Below are positions 23,262-29,095 of a stretch of 29,095 nucleotides of DNA, piece after piece (position 1 is the first letter of the stretch; each line of letters starts with the position of its first letter). Both the position numbers and the translations under genes were made by a program. The notes under the pieces were generated by a model. The model saw nothing but the letters and a program-made list of their open reading frames with translations. It did not search any database and was not told the DNA's origin. Source of the DNA: JALHUF01 sp050014795 (GTDB lineage Bacteria; Acidobacteriota; Terriglobia; UBA7540); the NCBI GenBank assembly GCA_050014795.1, contig JBEKCQ010000025.1:1-29095 (forward strand), written 5' to 3'.

Positions 23262-23954
23262 ATGAGACCCCGGCTGCAGACACGTTGGAACGTCACGCCG
23301 CGCGAGGCGATGCGCCTTCAGGAACGGCTGCGCGAGCGGGTGGTGTTGAAGGACGATTTCCAGCCCATCCGTTTTGTGGCGGGAGCGGACCTCTCCTTTG
23401 ATCCCGCAACCAATGTCGCCTTCGCGGGCGTCATCGTTTATCGCTTCCCGGAGCTTCAGGAAGTGGAGCGCCGTATGGCGTGCCGCAAGCTGCGCTTCCC
23501 CTACGTTCCGGGTCTGCTTTCTTTTCGCGAAGGTCCGGCACTGCTCGCCGCCTTCGCCCGTCTCCGCACGGAGCCGGACTTGATTCTCATTGACGGTCAC
23601 GGATACGCGCACCCGCGGCGGTTTGGTATCGCCTGCCACATCGGCGTGCTGTTCGATAAGCCCACTATCGGTTGCGCCAAGTCACTCCTGGTGGGAGAAC
23701 ACGCCGAGCCCGGAGCGCGCGCGGGTTCAACAGCTCCGCTCATGCTGGACGGTGAACGCGTCGGCATGGTGCTGCGCACGCGCGACCGCGTGAAGCCCAT
23801 TTACGTCACGCCCGGTCATCGCGTTTCGGTCGATACGGCGGTGCAGTTGGTGAAGTTGTGTGTGGATGGCTTCCGCATCCCCAGGCCGACGCGCGAAGCG
23901 GACCATTACGTGGGTGACCTGCGGCGGGCATACCAGCGTAGCGTTCGCCTGTAG
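23262..23954 (+). CDS. nfi: Endonuclease V
   Basis: DNA-repair enzyme that cuts one nucleotide 3' of deoxyinosine and other deaminated bases; 230 residues. The RNase H-like fold motifs are intact: FVAGADLSFD with D43, PYVPGLLSFREGPALLAAF with E90, LILIDGHGYAHPRRFGIACH with D111, and VTPGHRVSVDTA near the end. The wedge motif PYVP is also present. The ATG at 23262 gives a normal N-terminus but has only a weak ribosome site. In-frame TTG 23241 sits about 7 nt after GGGGGGAGGG and GTG 23247 is another choice, so the true start may be up to seven codons earlier. The same ORF is open further upstream, overlapping the aldo/keto reductase gene in another frame; that part is not coding. Confidence 0.94.
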   Translation: MRPRLQTRWNVTPREAMRLQERLRERVVLKDDFQPIRFVAGADLSFDPATNVAFAGVIVYRFPELQEVERRMACRKLRFPYVPGLLSFREGPALLAAFARLRTEPDLILIDGHGYAHPRRFGIACHIGVLFDKPTIGCAKSLLVGEHAEPGARAGSTAPLMLDGERVGMVLRTRDRVKPIYVTPGHRVSVDTAVQLVKLCVDGFRIPRPTREADHYVGDLRRAYQRSVRL

Positions 23955-24004
23955 AGGGCGCGTGAAAGCTGCCCTCGAAGCGCCGCCGCTCCGCAAGCAG
24001 GTGC

Positions 24005-24010
24005 TATAAT
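24005..24010 (+). promoter_or_regulatory. Consensus -10 box immediately before pyrR
   Basis: TATAAT ends 7 nt before the pyrR ATG at 24018, so transcription would start at or within a base of the start codon and the message would be leaderless. No -35 match lies at the usual distance (23982-23987 is GCCGCC). Confidence 0.42.
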
Positions 24011-24017
24011 CATCGCC

Positions 24018-24611
24018 ATGAAGAACCCTGGAACTTCCCAGCACTCCGGCGCCGGCGCAGCACTCCGCGAGAAGGGGCAGTTGATGTCGTCCTCGGAGAT
24101 TGACCGCACGCTGGTGCGGCTGGTGCACGAGATCGTGGAGCGCAACAACGGGGCCGCCGGCGTGGTGTTTGTGGGGATTCTGCGTCGGGGTGTGGCGCTG
24201 GCCGAACGCCTGGCCAAGAGGATTGCGGAAATTGAAAAAGTCACCCCTCCGGTAGGGAAGCTCGACATCACGTCCTACCGAGATGACCTCTCACCCGTGG
24301 ATCGGAAATCTATCATCCGGCAGTCCGACCTCCCCTTTCCCATGGAAGACAAGAACGTCATTCTGGTGGACGATGTGCTTTACACCGGCCGCTCGACGCG
24401 TGCGGCGCTGGATGCGCTGGTCGACCACGGCCGGCCCCGGCGCGTGGAGCTCTGCGTGCTCATCGATCGCGGGCACCGCGAGCTGCCCATCCAGCCAGAC
24501 TACGTGGGCCGCGTCGTGCAGACCACCGAGAGCGAATCCGTTGAAGTTCACCTGCGCGAGGTGGACCGCGAAGAGCGCGTGGTACTGTGCGAGAAAGTCC
24601 CCGGCCACTGA
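24018..24611 (+). CDS. pyrR: PyrR, pyrimidine operon regulator / uracil phosphoribosyltransferase
   Basis: Bifunctional PyrR family protein; 197 residues. In Gram-positive bacteria it binds pyr mRNA attenuators in response to UMP and also makes UMP from uracil and PRPP. The PRPP-binding loop is exact (KNVILVDDVLYTGRSTRAAL, about 113-132). VFVGILRRGVALAERLA and DITSYRDDL are typical of the family, as is VELCVLIDRGHRELPIQPDY. The N-terminus has about 20 extra residues before MSSSEI; an internal ATG at 24084 would remove them. No Shine-Dalgarno precedes 24018, and a TATAAT box sits almost on the start codon. No pyrB or pyrC follows, and no PyrR-binding attenuator could be recognised here, so regulatory function is unproven. 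Confidence 0.93.
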   Translation: MKNPGTSQHSGAGAALREKGQLMSSSEIDRTLVRLVHEIVERNNGAAGVVFVGILRRGVALAERLAKRIAEIEKVTPPVGKLDITSYRDDLSPVDRKSIIRQSDLPFPMEDKNVILVDDVLYTGRSTRAALDALVDHGRPRRVELCVLIDRGHRELPIQPDYVGRVVQTTESESVEVHLREVDREERVVLCEKVPGH

Positions 24612-24764
24612 CCCTTTCCCCAATTTCCCAATTCAGTTTCAGGCTCGTCCCGGCCTGCCGGAAAGATCCGCGCTACACCTCTTCACCGCTGGACTTTTGT
24701 CATAGCTATGGAAGGCGGCCGGCCTTACCCTTTAGCGGACAACAGCGAGGGGAGAGAACACACC

Positions 24765-25328
24765 ATGGACACAGCCACAGCAGTATTACGCAAAGAACAC
24801 GAGGCCATTTTGAAGATGCTCGAGGTGACCGAGGAGGTGGCGCGACGACTGAACGCCGGTGAGCAACCCACCCCGGAAACGCTGGCGAGCTTGCTCGAGT
24901 TCTTCCGTCTGTTTGCCGACAAATGCCACCATGGCAAGGAAGAAGATCTGCTGTTCCCGAAGTTAGAAAAGAAAGGGATGCCGCGCACCGGAGGCCCCCT
25001 CGGGGTCATGCTCGCCGAACACGAACAAGGGCGGGCGCTCATCCGGCAGATGGCGGAGGCCACTGAGGCCTACCCGAACCAACCCCAAAAGGCCGGCCCC
25101 GCCTGGGCGCAGGCCGCGCGCGGTTATGCTGGCTTGCTGCGCGCCCACATCGATAAAGAGAACAACATCCTCTTCGTGATGGCCGAAAGGATGCTGACGC
25201 CTGGAGAGCAAACTGAACTGGCCGAAGGCTTCGAGAAGTTCGAGGTCGAGAAGATGGGCGCCGGCACCCACGAGCGGCTCCACGCCCTGATGGCCAAGCT
25301 GATCAAGGAAATCCTGCCAGCACGGTAG
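24765..25328 (+). CDS. Hemerythrin-like domain protein
   Basis: Cytoplasmic four-helix bundle of 187 residues expected to hold a non-haem di-iron centre that binds oxygen, nitric oxide or peroxide. Candidate ligands follow the hemerythrin order: H12 (RKEHEAIL), H55/H56 and E59/E60 (KCHHGKEEDLLFP), H86 (MLAEHEQGRALI) and the late HIDKENNILF motif. The ATG at 24765 is preferred because family members start just before the first His helix and GAGGGGAG is upstream, though the spacing of about 12 nt is long. An ORF extension to 24708 is unlikely to be used. It probably forms its own unit; pyrR lies 153 bp upstream. The TAG stop is followed by a small GTTCC-GGC-GGAAC hairpin. Confidence 0.9.
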   Translation: MDTATAVLRKEHEAILKMLEVTEEVARRLNAGEQPTPETLASLLEFFRLFADKCHHGKEEDLLFPKLEKKGMPRTGGPLGVMLAEHEQGRALIRQMAEATEAYPNQPQKAGPAWAQAARGYAGLLRAHIDKENNILFVMAERMLTPGEQTELAEGFEKFEVEKMGAGTHERLHALMAKLIKEILPAR

Positions 25329-25377
25329 CGACGTTCCGGCGGAACATCTCGGCAACCCAACGACGGGCGTCATAGTG

Positions 25378-25383
25378 TACAAT
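25378..25383 (+). promoter_or_regulatory. Candidate -10 box of the secreted-protein gene
   Basis: TACAAT matches the -10 consensus at five of six positions and lies about 50 nt before the ATG at 25433, which has AAGGAG 6 nt upstream. No -35 match is visible at 16-18 bp. Confidence 0.35.
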
Positions 25384-25432
25384 TCTGGGCTGAGAGAATA
25401 GAAAGCGCAGACCCCGTTCGGAAGGAGCACGC

Positions 25433-26188
25433 ATGAACACAAAATCTCGATGGCTGAACGCACTCGCGCTGTTCCTGCTAGTCGCCCTGCTTCCCCTGCC
25501 GCTCCTGGCGGGAGCCTCTGATTCCGCCAAGCGTGGCTTGCGCCAGCTCCTGTTGGGCAAGGACGTGAAGGCTTTGACGCAACTGCCGGCGACCAAAGAG
25601 GGCGTGAATGTTTACTTTACGCCGCCGGAAGGGAAGAACTGGGACCAGCGCGGCTTGAACGTGAAGGACCTGACCAAGTGGCTCAAGGAACGCGGGGTGG
25701 GTGTGGAGTCCAATGAAGTAGTGACCATCACCGATGTCAAGATCGGCGGCGAGATGGTGGAAATCCATCTGGGTGGTGGCGGGATGGGCCGCCGCGGCAG
25801 CAAACATGCCCAGGAAACCACTCCGGGCTTCCAGCGCGCGGGCGGCTCGCGCCTCAATCTCCGTTACGGACACGACATCACCGACGCCGACCTCCAGCCC
25901 AACGCTTTCCTCGACTTCCTAGGGCGGCTGTTGGACGTCAGCCCGATTCGCGAGGAAGCGGCCAGGCGGGATCTCTCGCCGGAAGTTCGCCGGGCCGTTG
26001 AGACCAAGACCGTCGCTGAGGGCATGACCTACCAGATGGTGTTGCTGAGCTTCGGTGAGCCGGAACAAAAGAAGATCAACGACAGCCAGCCCGGGACGCT
26101 CTCCGAAACCTGGTATTACATGAAAGACGGCAAGCGCTGGGTGCTGGAGTTCACCGACGGCAAGGTGACGAAGATTCAGACGTATTGA
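25433..26188 (+). CDS. Secreted protein of unknown function
   Basis: A 251-residue protein I cannot assign to a named family. A Sec signal peptide is clear (about 1-26, core ALALFLLVALLPLPLLAGA). The mature part begins with SAKRGLRQLLLGKDVKALTQ and a VNVYFTPPEGKNWDQRG segment. A Gly-rich stretch with the sequence GGGGMGRRGSK lies near residue 120. The last 55 residues (GMTYQMVLLSFGEPEQKK, then ETWYYMKDGKRWVLEFTDGK) resemble the SmpA/BamE-type small beta fold, in which G-M-x-x-x-x-V-x-x-x-x-G-x-P precedes a W-Y-Y strand. That similarity is from memory and weak. AAGGAG lies 6 nt before the ATG. A terminator-like hairpin follows the stop. Confidence 0.82.
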   Translation: MNTKSRWLNALALFLLVALLPLPLLAGASDSAKRGLRQLLLGKDVKALTQLPATKEGVNVYFTPPEGKNWDQRGLNVKDLTKWLKERGVGVESNEVVTITDVKIGGEMVEIHLGGGGMGRRGSKHAQETTPGFQRAGGSRLNLRYGHDITDADLQPNAFLDFLGRLLDVSPIREEAARRDLSPEVRRAVETKTVAEGMTYQMVLLSFGEPEQKKINDSQPGTLSETWYYMKDGKRWVLEFTDGKVTKIQTY

Positions 26189-26193
26189 GCCAG

Positions 26194-26229
26194 GCTCGGC
26201 GTGCTGCATGTAGCGCCGAGCTTCTCCTC
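26194..26229 (+). terminator. Terminator hairpin after the secreted-protein gene
   Basis: GCTCGGCG (26194-26201) and CGCCGAGC (26214-26221) form a perfect 8-bp stem with a 12-nt loop, starting 6 nt after the stop codon. A T-rich stretch, TTCTCCTCT, follows directly. This is the most conventional terminator layout in the window. Confidence 0.55.
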
Positions 26230-26349
26230 TGGTCGAGACGGTCGCGGCTGGTTCCGCTGCGGCTTGCAGAAAGGTGAGAGCAAGCCCGTGCCCCCCTGGC
26301 CGGAAAAACAGCAGTTGCCGCCTCCTGCACCTGGCGGGGAGATCAGCGT

Positions 26350-26880
26350 TTATTTCGCGCTCCCGTTCACGCCGTACTCTTTGAAGAGTTCTTCATTGGT
26401 TTTCTTGAGGTCGAACTTGCCAACTTTCTTCAGTTTCAGGTTCTTGTCCCACCGGTAGGCTTCACCGGCCTTGCCGGCACCGCCAACGATGGTCTGGTCG
26501 GTGCGGAACAACACCAGGCGCCCCGCCTTCACGAGCACAGGTTCAAGCTTCCCCGAGGCGTTAAGTTCGAATTCAAACCTACCCTTGCAAGAAAAATCTT
26601 CCTCGTTGGCGATGATGAGAGAATCCTCGGAAGTTTTCAGCCGGGGATAAAGGAAATAACCGATGACGCACACGATCAGGACCGGCACAGCGATGGCCAA
26701 AATCCTACGCCAAGGGGAGTGGGATGGACGATTCACCGGAACGGCGGGCGCCTGCGCCAGCAGCGTTTGCTGCTCCTCCGGCGGCAGCGCGGCAAAGCAG
26801 TTGGTGCAGATAGACCCGGCTATGTTTTCCTTGAAGTAGTCCTGCGACGGGAATTCCTGACCGCACTTTTCACAACGCAT
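26350..26880 (-). CDS. Membrane-anchored zinc-ribbon protein of unknown function
   Basis: A 176-residue protein. The N-terminus is a four-cysteine zinc ribbon (C3, C6, C25, C28: RCEKCGQEF then ICTNCFAALPPEE) of a kind common in bacterial proteins of unknown role. A Pro-rich linker follows, then one membrane helix (about 58-77, ILAIAVPVLIVCVIGYFLYP). A C-terminal domain of about 95 residues with alternating strands (GRFEFELNASGKLEPVLVKA, GRLVLFRTDQTIVGG) should face the periplasm. GGAGG lies 7 nt before the ATG at 26880; an upstream in-frame start at 26907 is less well placed. It converges on the secreted-protein gene at 25433. No function can be assigned. Confidence 0.8.
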   Translation of the reverse strand: MRCEKCGQEFPSQDYFKENIAGSICTNCFAALPPEEQQTLLAQAPAVPVNRPSHSPWRRILAIAVPVLIVCVIGYFLYPRLKTSEDSLIIANEEDFSCKGRFEFELNASGKLEPVLVKAGRLVLFRTDQTIVGGAGKAGEAYRWDKNLKLKKVGKFDLKKTNEELFKEYGVNGSAK

Positions 26881-27003
26881 AGTTGGCCTCCGCATTCTGG
26901 GCAACACTTAATGACCGAGTTCAGTTCTTCCCGACCCTAAACGCCCACGCTTCGAAAAGGACAAACCCTGGCTACGCACTGGCCCCGCCCAGCGTGGGCA
27001 GGG

Positions 27004-27873
27004 TTACTTTTCCGGGAAAAAGGGAAACAGCTTTCGGATTTCCGCATCGTCTGGCTGCCGTCCGTACTCGGTGATTTCGAAGGCCTCCGCATACTGGATG
27101 CTAGCGGCCTTCGGCCCGTACCACCTCTCGAGCGCCTGTTTCCACTCCGCCGGCACCTTACTCGCGCGCTGCGTGAACAACCATTTCTTGCGGGCGGCGG
27201 GATCCTGCGGCACCTCCGCCAGCTTCCCCTCGTGCCAGGGCAGCCACTCGTACATCTGCGAGACGTGCGCATCAAGCATGTCGATCTTCTTGTCGATCAC
27301 GTCGTCGATGGCCACCACGACATCGGGGCGAAAAGGTTCCGGGCGCGTAAAACGGTCGGCAAAGTAGAGGAACACCGGATTCTTCCGCAGCGCCGGAGTA
27401 TCGGTCACGAGGTTCGGCACGGTAACCGTGTAGGCCGCGTCCTGCACCAGAATACCCGTGTTGCGGTGGTCGGGATGGTAGTCGTTGGGTCGTGGCGCCA
27501 GCACGATGTCCGCCTGCCACTCGCGGATCTTGCGGATGATCTGGCGGCGTACCTCGAGCGTGGGCAGGAGTTCGCCGTCGTGGTTGTCGAGCACCTCGTA
27601 CTCGATGCCGATGCGGCGCCCGGCCTCGAGGGCTTCGGCGCGCCGGCGCCTGGCGAGCGCGCCGCCACCCTGTTCGTGGTGACCCGCGTCGCCGTTGGTC
27701 ACGGAAACAAATTTCACCAAGTGGCCGGCAGCCGCGTACTTGGCGGCCAGGCCTCCCGCTCTCCCGTCGCAGTCGTCGGGATGCGCTCCGAAAGCGATCA
27801 CGCGTAGCTTGGAATAGTCCTGCGCCGCCAGCGGCAACGCGGCAATCAACAGCACGGCCAGAATCCGGACCAT
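27004..27873 (-). CDS. Secreted PIG-L/LmbE-family deacetylase
   Basis: Zinc-dependent N-deacetylase fold of 289 residues that probably removes acetyl groups from an N-acetylglucosaminyl or similar sugar conjugate. The signature A-H-P-D-D (H31, D33, D34 in FGAHPDDCDG) and the second metal motif NDYHPDHRNTG are both intact. A Sec signal peptide precedes them (MVRILAVLLIAALPLAAQ), so it acts outside the cytoplasm, unlike mycothiol or bacillithiol enzymes. ATG 27873 is preferred over GTG 27876, with GGAGG about 7 nt upstream. A well-formed TTGACA promoter lies at 27903-27931. The substrate is unknown; with glycosidases nearby, a polysaccharide or glycoside is a fair guess. Confidence 0.9.
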   Translation of the reverse strand: MVRILAVLLIAALPLAAQDYSKLRVIAFGAHPDDCDGRAGGLAAKYAAAGHLVKFVSVTNGDAGHHEQGGGALARRRRAEALEAGRRIGIEYEVLDNHDGELLPTLEVRRQIIRKIREWQADIVLAPRPNDYHPDHRNTGILVQDAAYTVTVPNLVTDTPALRKNPVFLYFADRFTRPEPFRPDVVVAIDDVIDKKIDMLDAHVSQMYEWLPWHEGKLAEVPQDPAARKKWLFTQRASKVPAEWKQALERWYGPKAASIQYAEAFEITEYGRQPDDAEIRKLFPFFPEK

Positions 27874-27902
27874 CACTCCACCTCCCCGTCAAGGTTGGAG
27901 GA

Positions 27903-27931
27903 GTCTTATCGTTTGTCCGTCCATGTGTCAA
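27903..27931 (-). promoter_or_regulatory. Sigma-70 promoter of the PIG-L/LmbE gene
   Basis: On the minus strand a perfect TTGACA (27931-27926) is followed after 17 bp by TAAGAC (27908-27903). The expected start near 27896 leaves a 23-nt leader that contains the GGAGG site. Spacing and position fit a real promoter, although the -10 box matches only three bases. Confidence 0.58.
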
Positions 27932-27944
27932 GCGCTGCGGGTCG

Positions 27945-27960
27945 GCGGCGGCGCCGCCGC
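27945..27960. terminator. GC palindrome downstream of the GH16 gene
   Basis: GCGGCGGCGCCGCCGC is a perfect 16-bp palindrome lying 14 bp beyond the GH16 stop and just upstream of the PIG-L promoter. It has no T-tract. On the minus strand it is preceded by TGTAGCG, as in several other gene ends here. Confidence 0.38.
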
Positions 27961-27974
27961 TACAGCAGACCGCG

Positions 27975-28832
27975 CTACTTCCGCTGGTACACGCGGACGT
28001 AATCCACGGTCATGGTTTGGGGGAACACGGTGGTGGCGTCGGGGTTGCCCGGCCAGCTGCCGCCCACCGCGACATTGAGGATGATGAAAAACGGATGTTC
28101 GAAGACCCAGTTTGCCCCGCCGGGCAGGTTGGCAGGCGTGATGGTCTGGTAAAGGTTGTTGTCCACGTAGAAGCGGATCACGTTCAGCTCCCACTCCACC
28201 GCAAAGATGTGGAAGTGGTCGGCAAAGCGCTGGCCGCCGGCGAGTGAGTACGAGGCGCCGATGCCCGACGCGCCGGAGTAGCTCGGGCCGTGAATGGTTC
28301 CGTGCACCATCGAAGGCTCGCGCCCGATGTTCTCCATGATATCGATCTCGCCGCAGCCCGGCCAGCCGGCTTGACCGGCGTTGTTGCCCAGCATCCAGAA
28401 GGCCGGCCAAAGCCCCTGGCCGTAAGGGACCTTGAGGCGAGCCTCAACGCGGCCGTAGGTTAGCTGAAAGCGCCCGGCCGTGTTCAGGCGCGCCGAGGTG
28501 TAATTGCGCTTCACGTTGTCCGGGCCCGTGTAGGTTTCCTTGAGCGCCTGAATGACGAGCATGCCGTCCTGGAGGTGAGCGTTCTGCGGGCGCTTGGTGT
28601 AGTACTCGAGTTCGTTGTTGCCCCAGCCGCCTCCCCCGGTCTCGAGGTTCCACCTGGTGGCGTCGGGCGACGAGCCGTTTGCGCCGTCGAACTCGTCGCT
28701 CCAGACCAGCGTCCACGGCTTCTGGCTGGCGGGCGGCGCCGGAGGCGGGGCTGAACCCTCGCCACAATCCGCCACCAGCGCCAAGAGCGCGGATATCGCC
28801 ACTAGACCTATGATTGCGCGTTTGCAGGCCAT
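27975..28832 (-). CDS. Secreted GH16 endo-beta-glucanase (laminarinase type)
   Basis: Retaining endo-glycosidase of family 16, 285 residues, most like beta-1,3- or mixed-linkage beta-glucanases. The catalytic signature GCGEIDIMENIG gives nucleophile E162, assisting D164 and acid/base E167. Flanking family blocks are WSDEFDG near residue 45, GWGNNELEYYT, YGRVEARLKVPYGQGLWPAFW and HIFAVEWELNVIRFYVDNN. The N-terminus is a signal peptide followed by a Pro/Ala-rich linker. A Cys at residue 23 (L-V-A-D-C) could suggest a lipoprotein, but Asp at -1 does not fit the lipobox. GGGGAGGAG precedes the ATG at 28832. A TATACT box at 28874-28879 could be its -10. Confidence 0.94.
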   Translation of the reverse strand: MACKRAIIGLVAISALLALVADCGEGSAPPPAPPASQKPWTLVWSDEFDGANGSSPDATRWNLETGGGGWGNNELEYYTKRPQNAHLQDGMLVIQALKETYTGPDNVKRNYTSARLNTAGRFQLTYGRVEARLKVPYGQGLWPAFWMLGNNAGQAGWPGCGEIDIMENIGREPSMVHGTIHGPSYSGASGIGASYSLAGGQRFADHFHIFAVEWELNVIRFYVDNNLYQTITPANLPGGANWVFEHPFFIILNVAVGGSWPGNPDATTVFPQTMTVDYVRVYQRK

Positions 28833-28873
28833 ACGACTCCTCCCCAGTTTTCCAGGGCCAGTTTGGAACCCTG

Positions 28874-28879
28874 AGTATA
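28874..28879 (-). promoter_or_regulatory. Candidate -10 box of the GH16 gene
   Basis: TATACT on the minus strand matches five of six consensus bases and lies about 42 bp before the ATG at 28832, which has GGGGAGGAG upstream. No clear -35 box is present. Confidence 0.35.
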
Positions 28880-28941
28880 CCTTAATGGGCGGCGGAGTCG
28901 CTCGACGCTCGCCACGCGCGGCCGCTCTCTTCCGGCTCCGG

Positions 28942-28969
28942 TCTTCTGTTTCCTGTGATCTGTTTCCTG
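28942..28969. repeat. Degenerate 7-bp tandem repeat ending in CTG
   Basis: Four consecutive heptamers end in CTG: TCTTCTG, TTTCCTG, TGATCTG, TTTCCTG. They lie in the gap between the GH16 gene and the promoter at 28989. From memory, such CTGTTTC-type heptads are scattered between genes in some Acidobacteriota. Confidence 0.55.
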
Positions 28970-28988
28970 TCCCCTCTGCATTTTTCGC

Positions 28989-29022
28989 TTGACTTTTGAC
29001 GGCAACTGTGATAGACTACAAT
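28989..29022 (+). promoter_or_regulatory. Sigma-70 promoter at the right edge
   Basis: TTGACT (28989-28994) and TAGACT (29012-29017) are separated by 17 bp; an overlapping pair, TTGACG (28996-29001) and TACAAT (29017-29022), has a 15-bp spacer. The 40 bp from 28983 to 29022 match the promoter sequence at 12661-12700 (opposite strand) at 33 positions. Transcription would run out of the window. Confidence 0.62.
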
Positions 29023-29026
29023 AACA

Positions 29027-29095
29027 ATGAGGGCAGAGTCAGGGATGGCGCAGGGTTGTTCTTGGGCCGTGGGGGCGGAACTCGCTGGGGCGAGC
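29027..29095 (+). CDS. Possible start of a gene running off the right edge
   Basis: From ATG 29027 the frame stays open for 23 codons to the window end (MRAESGMAQGCSWAVGAELA and on). The ATG is only 5-10 nt after the two candidate -10 boxes, so a leaderless message is possible. No ribosome site and no recognisable protein motif are present. The stretch could equally be an untranslated leader. Confidence 0.25.
   Translation, partial: MRAESGMAQGCSWAVGAELAGAS

Overview
This GC-rich window looks chromosomal and reads best as Acidobacteriota (Acidobacteria). That assignment is an inference from protein character: PEGA/Ig/OmpA lipoprotein, secreted and Tat-exported glycosidases, secreted LmbE-like deacetylase, solitary LutC, MscL with a zinc-ribbon tail, short degenerate tandem repeats. 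No rRNA, tRNA, transposase, integrase, phage gene or CRISPR array was seen. Layout, left to right. A truncated B3/B4-domain gene runs off the left edge (1-262, minus). mscL (450-893, plus) converges on an OmpA-family lipoprotein gene (1109-2869). A long minus-strand stretch follows: Tat-exported GH35 beta-galactosidase, nitroreductase, small membrane protein, MntP manganese exporter, enolase-superfamily sugar-acid dehydratase, ferredoxin, and secreted clan GH-D alpha-galactosidase. The 786 bases upstream of the alpha-galactosidase are the least explained part of the window. They hold a strong promoter, a cluster of repeated ACATACCAGCTTCG motifs and a perfect 15-bp hairpin. Next come a DksA/TraR-like gene with a tiny in-frame leader ORF and, divergently, a solitary lutC. 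A 1,341-residue secreted GH35-like protein with a substituted catalytic motif follows. The right part holds a SIS-domain sugar-phosphate protein, a membrane protein, a ROK-family regulator, a CYTH protein, a Tat-exported aldo/keto reductase, endonuclease V, pyrR, a hemerythrin protein, a secreted protein of unknown function, a zinc-ribbon membrane protein, a PIG-L/LmbE deacetylase and a secreted GH16 glucanase. How the genes fit together: the two GH35-type proteins, the alpha-galactosidase, the GH16 enzyme, the sugar-acid dehydratase, the SIS protein, the ROK regulator and perhaps the LmbE deacetylase suggest scavenging of galactose-containing and beta-glucan polysaccharides. They are not one operon: housekeeping genes are interspersed and no SusC/SusD pair or sugar transporter is present. 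The strongest leads for something new are a 40-bp promoter-bearing sequence found twice at 33/40 identity, the motif cluster it would transcribe upstream of the alpha-galactosidase, and the GH35-like protein in which the usual E-N-E triad is D-D-D.
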